The position numbers and the translations under genes were made by a program. A stretch of DNA of 49,734 nt from an uncultured Bacteroidota bacterium. GTDB lineage: Bacteria > Bacteroidota > Bacteroidia > Bacteroidales > WCHB1-69. Shown here in pieces: positions 25,538-33,237 of the stretch. The DNA lies in contig CACXUB010000010.1 of NCBI GenBank assembly GCA_902770735.1, positions 1-49,734 on the forward strand. The letters run 5' to 3'. The notes beneath the pieces were generated by a model. It was not told where the DNA came from. It saw only the letters and a program-made list of their open reading frames with translations, and made no database searches. Within the stretch, counting starts at the first letter, position 1, and each line of letters opens with the position of its first letter.

Positions 25538-26230
25538 ATGAACATCCTATACCTGCACGGTTACGGCTCGTCAGGGCAGAGCAGCACCGTGGAATACCTG
25601 AAAAAGTCCCTGCCAGATTACTATCACATCGAAGCCCCCGACATTCCCGTCGATCCGGCGGAGGCGCTGCCGTTCCTCAAGCATCTTTGCGAGGAGGAGC
25701 ATTTCAGCGTCATCATCGGCACGAGCATGGGCGGCATGTACGCCCACCAGCTGTCCGCCGACTTCGTGCGCATCTGCGTCAACCCGGCGCTCCACCTCTC
25801 AGAAATCACCGATGTGATGAAGGTGGGCACCTTCGACTTCTTCCAGCCCCGCAAGGACGGACAGACGCAATACACCATCACGGAGGAGATCATCCGACAC
25901 TATCGTGAGATGGAGGCACACCAGTTCGACCAATGGAAGGCGGATGCCCCCGAGAACATCTTATGCATAGGATTGTTCGGCACACGGGACACCACCGTGA
26001 ACTGCCGCGAGGAGTTCGCCCGTTACTATCCCAACGTACAGACCTTTGAGGGCGGACATCGGATGAACCAGAAGGTGGTGAAAAATGTGGTGTTGCCCAT
26101 CTTACGGCGGATTGAGGCAAATAGTATCATTCCCCGCACAGCAGGTGCGGGCGACCCCAATTCCCCTTCTGTTTCAGAAGGGGTGCCTGAAAGGCGGGGT
26201 AGTAATATTGAACATCAGAATTCTTTGTGA
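25538..26230 (+). CDS. YqiA/UPF0227-like alpha/beta hydrolase
   Basis: A 230-aa protein with the YqiA opening NILYLHGYGSSGQSSTVEYL, the nucleophile elbow IGTSMGGMYA near residue 67, an acid-site region FGTRDTTVNC near 150 and the catalytic His in FEGGHRMNQ near 172. YqiA-type proteins are small esterases with poorly known substrates. The family part ends near residue 195. The remaining Pro/Ser-rich tail is encoded by a folded repeat element that appears to have inserted before the original stop. It is driven by a palindrome-type promoter, which suggests co-regulation with the nearby nuclease and ATPase genes. Confidence 0.85.
   Translation: MNILYLHGYGSSGQSSTVEYLKKSLPDYYHIEAPDIPVDPAEALPFLKHLCEEEHFSVIIGTSMGGMYAHQLSADFVRICVNPALHLSEITDVMKVGTFDFFQPRKDGQTQYTITEEIIRHYREMEAHQFDQWKADAPENILCIGLFGTRDTTVNCREEFARYYPNVQTFEGGHRMNQKVVKNVVLPILRRIEANSIIPRTAGAGDPNSPSVSEGVPERRGSNIEHQNSL
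26130..26206 (+). repeat. REP-like element with two hairpins
   Basis: Contains CCCGCAC-agcag-GTGCGGG and CCCCTTCT-gtttc-AGAAGGGG, both perfect, flanked by CCCCGC and GCGGGG that can also pair. The general form (a CCCCTTC hairpin followed by a short GCC hairpin and GGGGTAGT) is like dispersed intergenic elements I recall from Bacteroidota genomes. It overlaps the 3' end of the hydrolase gene. Confidence 0.6.
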
Positions 26231-26354
26231 AAAAAAGACCATTGACAACGACATTCAAACACTAAATTCTCAAATTCCAAGCAAACGAAGATTTTATTCC
26301 CGTTCAGTTAAACAGAGAAAATGTCGCAATAGTAATAATTGAAAAAAGATTGTT

Positions 26355-27077
26355 ATGAAAACCGTTTTTGAATTAACCAAAATCACCGCTAACAGCAAGG
26401 CGCGCTATCCTGTCCGCAAAACCGATACAGACGAGTTGGGACTTTTCTCCTCTTTATATAAAGCCCAAAAACAGATGTTCAAAGAGGTTAAGGAGTGCCA
26501 AGAGTATGAACAGGAACGGCTGAAAGACATTGCCGAAGACGAGGAATATCGTAAGGAGGAAAAACGCTACGGGCATAACATTGTGTTGGCCTACCGCATA
26601 ACGGAGCTCCAATTGGATATGAGCCGCCATTGGGAAAGCATACAGTCGGTGCGCACCTACACCGCCGACGGAAAGCCCAACGACGAATCTCTGCTGGATT
26701 ACCAATGCGAACGCCATTTCAAGGGCCGCACCCCCGAGCAGATTCGCTTCCGGCCTGGCGACATCGTGGAGGTGATTGACGAATGGGGAGCGGAGCTCTG
26801 TGTGGTAGGTCACGCACAGCCCACCACAGAGGACTACGCCAGTTATCGTAAACGTTGCTGGGAAGATTGCATGAAGGATTGCCAAAAATCATGTCGCGAC
26901 AAAAGCGTTGAGGTCAAGGAGGAAAATTGCACTTTCCATTGGGACTACAGCGACGACTGCTACTTGGTTTACTCCTTAGGCGAGGGCGACACCCACTTCC
27001 ACCCCGAATCGCCGAAGGTGTTCCGCCCCACCAAGCCGGTGCCGAAAGCGTTGCGGGAGAAACTGAAAGCGAAATAA
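26355..27077 (+). CDS. Protein of unknown function with a cysteine ladder (240 aa)
   Basis: No recognised family. The N-terminal half is a charged helical region (YKAQKQMFKEVKECQEYEQERLKDI, given in part). A short SH3-like or beta segment RFRPGDIVEVIDEWGAELCVVG follows near residues 131-152. Near residue 167 four cysteines are spaced exactly four apart in CWEDCMKDCQKSC, which on a helix would line one face and could bind a metal. No signal peptide or membrane helix is present. It follows the hydrolase by 125 bp without an evident separate promoter and precedes the macro-like gene by 81 bp, so it may be co-transcribed. Coding is likely on length and composition. Confidence 0.65.
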   Translation: MKTVFELTKITANSKARYPVRKTDTDELGLFSSLYKAQKQMFKEVKECQEYEQERLKDIAEDEEYRKEEKRYGHNIVLAYRITELQLDMSRHWESIQSVRTYTADGKPNDESLLDYQCERHFKGRTPEQIRFRPGDIVEVIDEWGAELCVVGHAQPTTEDYASYRKRCWEDCMKDCQKSCRDKSVEVKEENCTFHWDYSDDCYLVYSLGEGDTHFHPESPKVFRPTKPVPKALREKLKAK

Positions 27078-27158
27078 GAGGAAATGCTACGGCTTTATGG
27101 AGCAAACTCCTGACTATTACAGTAAGTGAGCGATTTATGTAGATTAAAAATTCACATT

Positions 27159-27599
27159 ATGAATCATTATACAGGAAACATCACCCCGGGGAAGGACATC
27201 ATCTTTGTGTTCGGGAGCAACCCGGAAGGGAAACATGGCGCGGGCTCGGCCAAGGTCGCCCTCCAGAAGTTCGGCGCCAAGTACGGCAAGGGCGACGGCC
27301 TGCACGGACAATCGTACGCCTTGATAACCACCGAGATGCGCAAAGGGTGGCCGCGCATCACCTTGGAGCAGATCACCGACAACGTGCGTCGCCTGTACGA
27401 GGTGGCGAGGAAGATGCCGGACAAGCGGTTCATGGTGGCCTACCGCAATCAGCCCGACCAACGGACCCTGTGCGGCTACACGGGCGCGCAGATGATGAAA
27501 TGCTTCCTTTCCGCCGGCGAAATCCCCGACAACATCTGGTTCAGCGAAGAGTGGTACAAGGCCATGAATTGCGAGACAAATAACCCCAAAACCTGCTAA
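27159..27599 (+). CDS. Small protein of the FVFGSN/GAGSAK phage-type family (macrodomain-like)
   Basis: A 146-aa protein. The ATG at 27159 is chosen because the conserved opening follows directly: IIFVFGSNPEGKHGAGSAKVALQ near residues 14-35. This pattern is common in phage and mobile-element proteins with a possible macrodomain-like fold that binds ADP-ribose-type ligands; I am not certain of the fold. The middle LITTEMRKGWPRI and end MVAYRNQP also fit that family. Its final Cys codon and TAA stop lie inside the next gene's palindrome operator, so the downstream promoter is embedded in this gene's 3' end. Confidence 0.75.
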   Translation: MNHYTGNITPGKDIIFVFGSNPEGKHGAGSAKVALQKFGAKYGKGDGLHGQSYALITTEMRKGWPRITLEQITDNVRRLYEVARKMPDKRFMVAYRNQPDQRTLCGYTGAQMMKCFLSAGEIPDNIWFSEEWYKAMNCETNNPKTC

Positions 27600-27640
27600 T
27601 AGCAGAAAACGTGACTGCCTGAATATTCATCGTATTTTTG
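27594..27640 (+). promoter_or_regulatory. Palindrome-28-TAnnTTTG promoter before a truncated ORF
   Basis: The palindrome TGCTAATAGCA (extended by C and G) at 27594-27604, exactly 28 nt, then TATTTTTG at 27633-27640. The TAA inside the palindrome is the stop codon of the upstream gene. Confidence 0.8.
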
Positions 27641-27661
27641 CACCGTAAAATCATCAAAGCT

Positions 27662-27808
27662 ATGGATAAAGAAAAAGTCAAAGACTATCTGTGGAACTAC
27701 TTCTTCCCCATCACCTCCGCCTCGGAAGAAGAACGACGGCTGGTGCGTGGGAAGCTGAAAATAAAAGTTTTCCTTTTTTTGCCGTGTAAATGTAGTTTAA
27801 CAAAATAA
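27662..27808 (+). pseudogene. Truncated small ORF behind an intact palindrome promoter
   Basis: The ATG at 27662 opens MDKEKVKDYLWNYFFPITSA followed by SEEERRLVRGKLK. The sequence then passes abruptly into A/T-rich promoter-like DNA, which is read as IKVFLFLPCKCSLTK before TAA at 27806. The first 33 residues look like the start of a real protein; the rest does not. I read it as the 5' stub of a deleted or replaced gene whose promoter survives. A genuine 48-aa protein is the alternative. Confidence 0.5.
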
Positions 27809-27818
27809 TTTTGCCCAA

Positions 27819-28625
27819 ATGGAATCAGATGCACAGAAAAAATTAGATGTTAAGAAGTCGGAGGAGATGGAAAGTGCCGGCAACCTCCAAGAATCGCATG
27901 ACGACGAAGTGTCCAAGCCGTGGAACGGCGTGTTTTACACCGAAGGCGATGATGAACCCATTATTGTTGATTCAAAGATCAGAACTATGGGGGATTTGGA
28001 ACGTTTGGTGGATGAGTCAATGGTTAAAAATCAAATGGTGGAAGAGTTGTTGGAATGGGTCTCCATACGCACAAAGGGGGATGTTGACCTTGCGGCCACG
28101 TTGATGAAAAAGGGGTTGCGGAGGCTGAACAACAAAAACAAACAGAAGGATCCGTGTCGTATTATCGTGAAAGAAAATGGAATCTTTGTCGAACTTCCCG
28201 ACCAAAAACTCAAAAAGGTGACTTTCGGACGGGGAAACTTGTCGAAAACGCTGTATGTCTTTTTCCTTCGCCAAATTGTGCGAGCCACGAAGGACAACAC
28301 GATTCCGGGCTGTCTCTCGCAATTTGAGATGGGGGATTACAAGGAGGAACTGATGTTCATTTACCAAAACGTCAGCGGCAAGCATGGTGACATCCAGGAG
28401 GTGGAATCGTGGTTGGAGAAGGGCACGGTGTCCAACAACTTCGCGAACGCCACCGCCTCCGTCCGGAAGTATTTCGACAAGCTTTTCGACAACTATGTCA
28501 TCAAATACAAATGGGAGAAATGCTACAGTATTGAAATCAAGGGGACGGACCGTCGCGGCAACCCGCGCTACGGCATAAAACTCACCCCGGACGATTTCGT
28601 GCTGAAGTGGCCGTTTGAGGTGTGA
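27819..28625 (+). CDS. Protein of unknown function, paralogue of the 22.3-kb gene
   Basis: A 268-aa soluble protein. The N-terminal 110 residues are acidic and helical. The rest aligns with the C-terminal domain of the 404-aa gene: ELPDQKLKKVTFGRG, KTLYVFFLRQIVRATKD, GDYKEELMFIYQN, KCYSIEIKGTDRRGNPRYGI and LTPDDFVLKWPF. A TAATTTTG box (27806-27813) lies only 5 nt before the ATG, so either the transcript is almost leaderless or transcription comes from the promoter at 27.6 kb. No catalytic residues stand out. A folded GC-rich stretch follows directly after the stop. Confidence 0.7.
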   Translation: MESDAQKKLDVKKSEEMESAGNLQESHDDEVSKPWNGVFYTEGDDEPIIVDSKIRTMGDLERLVDESMVKNQMVEELLEWVSIRTKGDVDLAATLMKKGLRRLNNKNKQKDPCRIIVKENGIFVELPDQKLKKVTFGRGNLSKTLYVFFLRQIVRATKDNTIPGCLSQFEMGDYKEELMFIYQNVSGKHGDIQEVESWLEKGTVSNNFANATASVRKYFDKLFDNYVIKYKWEKCYSIEIKGTDRRGNPRYGIKLTPDDFVLKWPFEV

Positions 28626-28740
28626 GGACCAGCGAAACGGGATCTCCGGCTCGAAAGGCTAGGGGGCGGAGCACAACGCGGTGCATACGGGAGAGCCTTC
28701 CTTGAAGGCGTGCGCTGGGCCGACGCGCAGCCGGCCAAGA
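28626..28740 (+). ncRNA. GC-rich folded stretch after the unknown gene
   Basis: GGACCAGCG (28626-) and CGCTGGGCC (near 28712-28720) can form a closing stem with one mismatch. Inside are GCAC/GTGC and the perfect hairpin GCCTTC-ctt-GAAGGC. GGCCG and CGGCC pair at the end. No ORF. It could be a structured RNA, a 3' UTR element or a mobile-element relic; I recognise no family. Confidence 0.35.
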
Positions 28741-28770
28741 AATAAGGGAGATATGTTCCGATTTTTTTGT

Positions 28771-28778
28771 TATTTTTG
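28771..28778 (+). promoter_or_regulatory. -7 element upstream of the folded leader and methyltransferase
   Basis: TATTTTTG followed by CCC. The first gene downstream starts at 29105, so the transcript would begin with a leader of more than 300 nt containing the folded RNA. Confidence 0.6.
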
Positions 28779-28882
28779 CCCTTTCAAAAGAATTATTAAC
28801 GAAAAACCATAAATAGTAGAAAAATAGAGTAATTAACATAGTATAAACCATAGCGTTAACTATTATTCGCGTTCAAAGAAAA

Positions 28883-29063
28883 AAGCGTAGGAAACTGTTT
28901 TCTTGAAAAACGGATAAAGTTCGCGGCGAAGCCGTAAGGCGGAAGTCCGCAATGCATCTCTATAAAGTTTGCCCAAAAGGGTGTGAACTAATCTATAGAG
29001 ATGCAGCGGGTTTCTCCTACGCTTCCCGCGAACGCGAGTAGAGAGGTTCGCACCTTTCTTTTT
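28883..29063 (+). ncRNA. Multibranched structured RNA upstream of the methyltransferase
   Basis: An outer stem pairs AAGCGTAGG-AAAC (28883-28895) with GTTT-CT-CCTACGCTT (29010-29024). Inside it are a hairpin CTGTTTT/AAAACGG, a stem GCGG/CCGC holding GCC-gtaa-GGC, and a long hairpin with a perfect 12-bp stem TGCATCTCTATA/TATAGAGATGCA (28953-28964 with 28994-29005) topped by GTTTGCCC/GGGTGTGAAC. After the outer stem, GCGAAC and GTTCGC form a hairpin followed by a T-rich run, like a terminator or attenuator. The layout recalls retron RNAs, but no reverse transcriptase is encoded in the window. Confidence 0.5.
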
Positions 29064-29104
29064 GCCGTGAGTGATTGATAGTCGCGCTGCAAACATCAAT
29101 CCTT

Positions 29105-30196
29105 ATGGCAAATAATACTTTACAAAAGGCAAAAGCAGCCAAGCAAGACGAGTTCTATACGCAACTCGTCGACATCCAAAACGAAATGAACGCTTATTTG
29201 GATTATAATCCTGATGTGTTCCGTGGAAAAACCATCCTTCTTCCTTGTGACGATCCAGAATGGAGCAACTTTACCCTGTTCTTTGCACAAAATTTTGAGC
29301 GATTCGGGTTGAAAAAGTTAATATCCACATCGTATGCCATTGAAAGCAAATACAATCTGTATGGATCTCAATTGTCATTGTTTGAAACAGATTTTGAGAA
29401 AACTTCAAAACAATACGATGCTAAAAAATCACAATCTCGCGGGAAAATATTTGTCCTTGACAAGGATTGCAATGCCGACGGATGCATCAATTACCATGAT
29501 TTGAAATGGGAATATCTAAAAGGTGATGGCGATTTTCGTTCGGATGAAGTAAAAGCATTGCGTGATGAGGCCGACATAATCATTACCAATCCGCCATTTT
29601 CTCTATTTAGAGAGTTTATGGCTTGGTTACTCATAGCAAAAAAACAATTTGTTATTATAGGTAGTATGATGAGCATATCTTACAAGGAGGTTTTCCCCCA
29701 TATTAAAAACAACAAAATATGGTTAGGAAGATCGACTGGAGGAAAAGAGTATAAAAAACCAGATGGTTCTTTCCAAAAAATGGGGAACACATGCTGGTTT
29801 ACCAATATTGACCATGGCCGAAGACATCAACCATTAACATTGATGTCAACAGCAGACGTTTTCAAATATAGCAAACACAAGGATATACGAGAAATGAACC
29901 ATTTTTACCATTATGAAAACTATGATGCTATAGATATTCCAAGGGTTGATGCTATTCCCTGTGATTACAATGGTGTAATGGGAGTGCCCACTTCTTTTCT
30001 ATACCAATATTGCCCTGATCAATTTGAGATAATTGGAATTGCAGAAGGAGATTCTGGAAAAGAACTTGGTTTGCAACCCTATGATCGTAATCTTAAGAAA
30101 TTAAACAAAAGTCTTAGGGATGGTCAACTGTTTTATTTATTGGAAAATGGCATTCCGAAAAAACCATTTGCACGTATCCTCATTCGCAAAAAATAA
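29105..30196 (+). CDS. EcoRI-type adenine-specific DNA methyltransferase
   Basis: A 363-aa protein of the M.EcoRI-like family. ATG 29105 precedes the family's usual start (KAAKQDEFYTQLVDIQNEM). Seen features are TILLPCDDPEWSNF near residue 40, the catalytic NPPF in IIITNPPFSLFREFM near residue 160, and NTCWFTNIDHGRRHQPLTLM near 225. It transfers a methyl group from SAM to adenine N6. The next gene, 20 bp away, is a DUF262-HNH protein, an association typical of EcoRI-like methylases in defence loci. Codon use and the A/T-rich sequence differ from the surrounding GC-rich genes, suggesting recent transfer of this pair. It is preceded by a folded RNA leader. Confidence 0.92.
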   Translation: MANNTLQKAKAAKQDEFYTQLVDIQNEMNAYLDYNPDVFRGKTILLPCDDPEWSNFTLFFAQNFERFGLKKLISTSYAIESKYNLYGSQLSLFETDFEKTSKQYDAKKSQSRGKIFVLDKDCNADGCINYHDLKWEYLKGDGDFRSDEVKALRDEADIIITNPPFSLFREFMAWLLIAKKQFVIIGSMMSISYKEVFPHIKNNKIWLGRSTGGKEYKKPDGSFQKMGNTCWFTNIDHGRRHQPLTLMSTADVFKYSKHKDIREMNHFYHYENYDAIDIPRVDAIPCDYNGVMGVPTSFLYQYCPDQFEIIGIAEGDSGKELGLQPYDRNLKKLNKSLRDGQLFYLLENGIPKKPFARILIRKK

Positions 30197-30216
30197 TCCA
30201 CTAAATAAATATCAAT

Positions 30217-31380
30217 ATGAAAACCACATTAAAAACGAACATTGCCGTGCGTGACATTTGCAACGGATTTGTTTACAATGAATTAGAAGAAAAAGGTTTG
30301 TATGGTCTTTCTGGCCAATTAGTCATTCAGCCGGAATACCAACGCAACTACATTTATGGCGATGGTAAAAAAGACGTGGCCGTTATCGAATCACTTCTCA
30401 AAGAGTACCCACTCGGTCTTATTTATTTCAATGAACGCGAGGATGGTATGCTGGAAGTGCTTGATGGGCAGCAACGTATAACCAGCATTGGACGTTTTGT
30501 GACAGACAAATTCCCGATCGTTGATGCACATGGCGTGCCGCAGTATTTCAGTAGTCTGCCCGCCAATCTCCAAGATTTGATTATGGACAGCAAACTCTTG
30601 ATTTATGTTTGCAAGGGTGGAGAACAAGAAATCAAGGAGTGGTTCAAAACCATTAATATCGAAGGAAAACCACTAAAGCCTCAGGAACTTCTTAATGCGA
30701 TCTATTCAGGCTCGTTTGTCACACTTTGTAAAGAGGTGTTCAGCAAACGCAACCAGCCTATTATGCAGAAATGGCAGTCGTATATAAAAGGTGAAGTGAA
30801 CCGACAGGATATCTTTGAAAGGGCTTTGGATTGGGTAAGTGGTGGCAATATTGAGGACTATATGAGTCGTCACCGCCACGACACCAACATAAATCCAATC
30901 AAACTCCATTTCGAAAGCGTCATTCAGTGGATAGAGAACGTGTTTCCCACTTATTATGATCAAATGAAAGGCTTGGAGTGGGGCCGCCTCTATGACACAT
31001 ACCATACCAACCCTTACAGTCCTTCCGCTGTGGATGCAGAAGTCGCCCGACTGTTTGCTGATGACAGCGTGGAAGACAAAAAGGGAATTTTTGAATATGT
31101 GTTAGGAGGAAAGCAAGACACTAAACTTTTGAAAATCAGAATTTTTAGTAACGCTGACAAATCAACGGTTTATCACCGGCAAACTGCCGCGGCAAAGGCT
31201 GCTGGCGAGTCCAACTGTCCGTTGTGCGCTCTCGGTCATGATGCCACCCGCACCAAAATATGGAAACTCGAGGAGATGGATGCTGACCACGTGACAGCAT
31301 GGAGCAAGGGCGGCGCTACCAGCATCGCCAACTGCCAGATGCTGTGCAAAACGCATAACAGGGCGAAAGGGAACAAATAG
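30217..31380 (+). CDS. DUF262 protein with C-terminal HNH nuclease
   Basis: A 387-aa protein. The DUF262 (GmrS/ParB-like nucleotidase) domain holds the hallmark [13 protein letters not shown] near residue 82. The C-terminus is an HNH nuclease: paired Cys in NCPLCALG near 332, [19 protein letters not shown] near 353-371, then [16 protein letters not shown]262-HNH proteins include type IV-like and other nucleases that attack phage DNA and often need nucleotide hydrolysis. Together with the EcoRI-type methylase it would form a modification-dependent or restriction-modification unit. A strong terminator follows. Confidence 0.92.
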   Translation: MKTTLKTNIAVRDICNGFVYNELEEKGLYGLSGQLVIQPEYQRNYIYGDGKKDVAVIESLLKEYPLGLIYFNEREDGMLEVLDGQQRITSIGRFVTDKFPIVDAHGVPQYFSSLPANLQDLIMDSKLLIYVCKGGEQEIKEWFKTINIEGKPLKPQELLNAIYSGSFVTLCKEVFSKRNQPIMQKWQSYIKGEVNRQDIFERALDWVSGGNIEDYMSRHRHDTNINPIKLHFESVIQWIENVFPTYYDQMKGLEWGRLYDTYHTNPYSPSAVDAEVARLFADDSVEDKKGIFEYVLGGKQDTKLLKIRIFSNADKSTVYHRQTAAAKAAGESNCPLCALGHDATRTKIWKLEEMDADHVTAWSKGGATSIANCQMLCKTHNRAKGNK

Positions 31381-31402
31381 TTGCCATTCATTTTCACCAA
31401 TC

Positions 31403-31443
31403 TGCCGTTCTCCATCAAATTTTCCGAGAACGGCATTTTTTTT
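31403..31443 (+). terminator. Intrinsic terminator after the DUF262-HNH gene
   Basis: TGCCGTTCTC and GAGAACGGCA pair perfectly around a 13-nt loop and are followed by eight T. Confidence 0.9.
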
Positions 31444-31458
31444 GCTAATATTTGTTGT

Positions 31459-31466
31459 ATCTTTGC
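31459..31466 (+). promoter_or_regulatory. -7 element of the Bro-N/Fic operon
   Basis: TATCTTTG followed by CC, 20 nt before the ATG. Confidence 0.65.
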
Positions 31467-31486
31467 CATCGAATTAGTACAGTGTT

Positions 31487-32362
31487 ATGAGCAAGAAATC
31501 TATAAGATTCTACAATGACCACGTGGTTCGTGCGGTTTGGGATGAGGAGAACTCCAAATGGTGGTTCTCGGCCACGGACATCGTGCGCGCCATTAACGAC
31601 GAGGAAGATTACACGAAAGGCCGCAACTATTGGAAATACCTGAAAGGCAAGATGGCCAAAGATGGTGTCCAACTGGTTAGTGTCACTAACCACTTCAAAT
31701 TCATGGCTCCCGACGGGAAGCAACGAGCCGCCGATGCTTTGGATGCCCAATGTGTTCAGACCTTGGCCAAAAACTATCCCAACAACCGCGCAAGCGCCTT
31801 CCTCGACTGGTTCGTCTATAGCGACAACACAATCGATGGTCAGAGTAAGAAGAAAGCCTACACGCTGTTTGAGAGCGGCATCCTCGACAGTATGAAACCC
31901 GGTACGGTGGAGTGCCTCCAGCAGATCCATGCCTACCTCTTCGGCGGGCTCTGCAACTTTGTCGGAAAGATACGCACCAAGACCATATCGAAAGGCGGCA
32001 CAATGTTCTGTAGGGCGGAGTTTCTGATGCAGAATTTGGTCACTATTGAGAAGATGCCGGAAAGCACATTCGATGAGATTGTGGACAAATACGTTGAGAT
32101 GAATGTGGCACACCCTTTCATGGAGGGCAACGGCCGTTCAACGCGCATCTGGCTGGACCTGATTTTCAAGAAACGCTTGAAAATGTGCGTGGACTGGAGT
32201 AAAATCGACAAAAACGACTATTTGGAAGCCATGCGACGGAGTGTGACGGACGCCGAACCCATCAGAACCTTGCTGAAAGGGGCAATGACAGACAAGATTG
32301 ACGATCGCGAAATCTTCATGAAAGGCATCGACTATTCCTATTATTACGAACAGGAGGAATAA
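31487..32362 (+). CDS. Bro-N domain fused to a Fic domain
   Basis: A 291-aa protein. The N-terminal 110 residues are a Bro-N/antirepressor-type domain (HVVRAVWDEENSKWWFSATD near the start). The C-terminal part is a Fic/Doc domain with the active motif HPFMEGNGRSTR near residues 207-218, complete for catalysis. Fic proteins transfer AMP or related groups to target side chains and often act as toxins. No canonical inhibitory helix is obvious. The next gene, 17 bp downstream on the same transcript, is PARG-like, a possible antidote or processing enzyme. The domain calls are firm; the toxin role is inference. Confidence 0.92.
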   Translation: MSKKSIRFYNDHVVRAVWDEENSKWWFSATDIVRAINDEEDYTKGRNYWKYLKGKMAKDGVQLVSVTNHFKFMAPDGKQRAADALDAQCVQTLAKNYPNNRASAFLDWFVYSDNTIDGQSKKKAYTLFESGILDSMKPGTVECLQQIHAYLFGGLCNFVGKIRTKTISKGGTMFCRAEFLMQNLVTIEKMPESTFDEIVDKYVEMNVAHPFMEGNGRSTRIWLDLIFKKRLKMCVDWSKIDKNDYLEAMRRSVTDAEPIRTLLKGAMTDKIDDREIFMKGIDYSYYYEQEE

Positions 32363-32379
32363 TTACAGAAAGAAGAATT

Positions 32380-33222
32380 ATGACAAACTTATCCTATTTC
32401 GACCGTAAAAGACACTTGGTGTCCGTGTTCAACGACACCCTGCAGCGGATTGGCAGCAGCCAAGATTTGCAAGCCGCTGTCAACCAAAGCATCGCCTCCC
32501 AGCAGTATATCGGCGATGCCGACAATATAGAACTTCCCGCACCCTCCTATACCGAAAAGGCCCGGGTGGTGGTGAGCCGTCTGCGCTCTTTCGAGGCGGC
32601 GGCAAGGTATCCTGGACAAAAGGTGGCGGTTCTTAATTTCGCCTCCTCCACCTCTCCCGGCGGTGGGGTGGAGAACGGTGCTTCGGCGCAGGAGGAGTGC
32701 CTCTGCCGCGTGTCAACCCTCTACCCGTGCCTCAAAACCCGGATGGCGTGGGAGAAATTCTACGCTCCGCACCGTGCCGCACCCAACCCGCTCCACAACG
32801 ACGACATCATCTACACCAAAGATGTGGTGGTGCTGAAAGACGACGACTACAATGTCCTGCCCTCTCCGTTCCACGTAGATGTGATTACTTGTGCCGCGCC
32901 AAATCTGCGGGACATCCCTTCCAACCGATACAATCGGCATGACGGCGATGCGGTGCATGTCAGCCCGGAAAAACTTTTGGAGTTGCACCTGAAACGCGCC
33001 CGCAAAATCCTCTCCGCTGCCGCCGCGAACGGGGCTGAGGTGCTGATTCTCGGCGCGTTTGGCTGCGGCGCGTTCCGCAACGACCCCGCAGTCGTGGCCG
33101 CCGCCTACCAACAGGCATTGCCACAATTCCTGAACCACTTCAAAGCCATCGAGTTTGCCGTCTATTGCCGCCCGGGTGACAGCCGCAACTATGATGCTTT
33201 CACGATAATCCGCAATGGCTGA
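32380..33222 (+). CDS. TIGR02452-type PARG-like macrodomain protein
   Basis: A 280-aa protein of the microbial poly(ADP-ribose) glycohydrolase-like family. The signature is VAVLNFASSTSPGGGVENGA near residues 83-102, followed by AQEECLCRVSTLYPCL, where the Gly-rich loop and the Gln-Glu-Glu supply ligand binding and catalysis in the family. Further matches are FHVDVITCAAPNLRD near 165 and LGAFGCGAFRN near 225. It would remove ADP-ribose-type groups. Placement right after a Fic gene suggests that it reverses or limits the Fic modification or counters a nucleotide-based signal; this pairing is inferred. Confidence 0.9.
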   Translation: MTNLSYFDRKRHLVSVFNDTLQRIGSSQDLQAAVNQSIASQQYIGDADNIELPAPSYTEKARVVVSRLRSFEAAARYPGQKVAVLNFASSTSPGGGVENGASAQEECLCRVSTLYPCLKTRMAWEKFYAPHRAAPNPLHNDDIIYTKDVVVLKDDDYNVLPSPFHVDVITCAAPNLRDIPSNRYNRHDGDAVHVSPEKLLELHLKRARKILSAAAANGAEVLILGAFGCGAFRNDPAVVAAAYQQALPQFLNHFKAIEFAVYCRPGDSRNYDAFTIIRNG

Positions 33223-33237
33223 CAATTTTTTGTTGCC

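Noticed and set aside
28883-29063. Retron msr/msd RNA
   Set aside because: The shape is suggestive, but no reverse transcriptase motif (such as YADD) occurs in any protein of the window, so I call it only a structured RNA.
28863-29099. Minus-strand 78-codon ORF across the folded RNA
   Set aside because: Composition is basic and unstructured, it lacks a promoter and coincides with the paired regions of the RNA.
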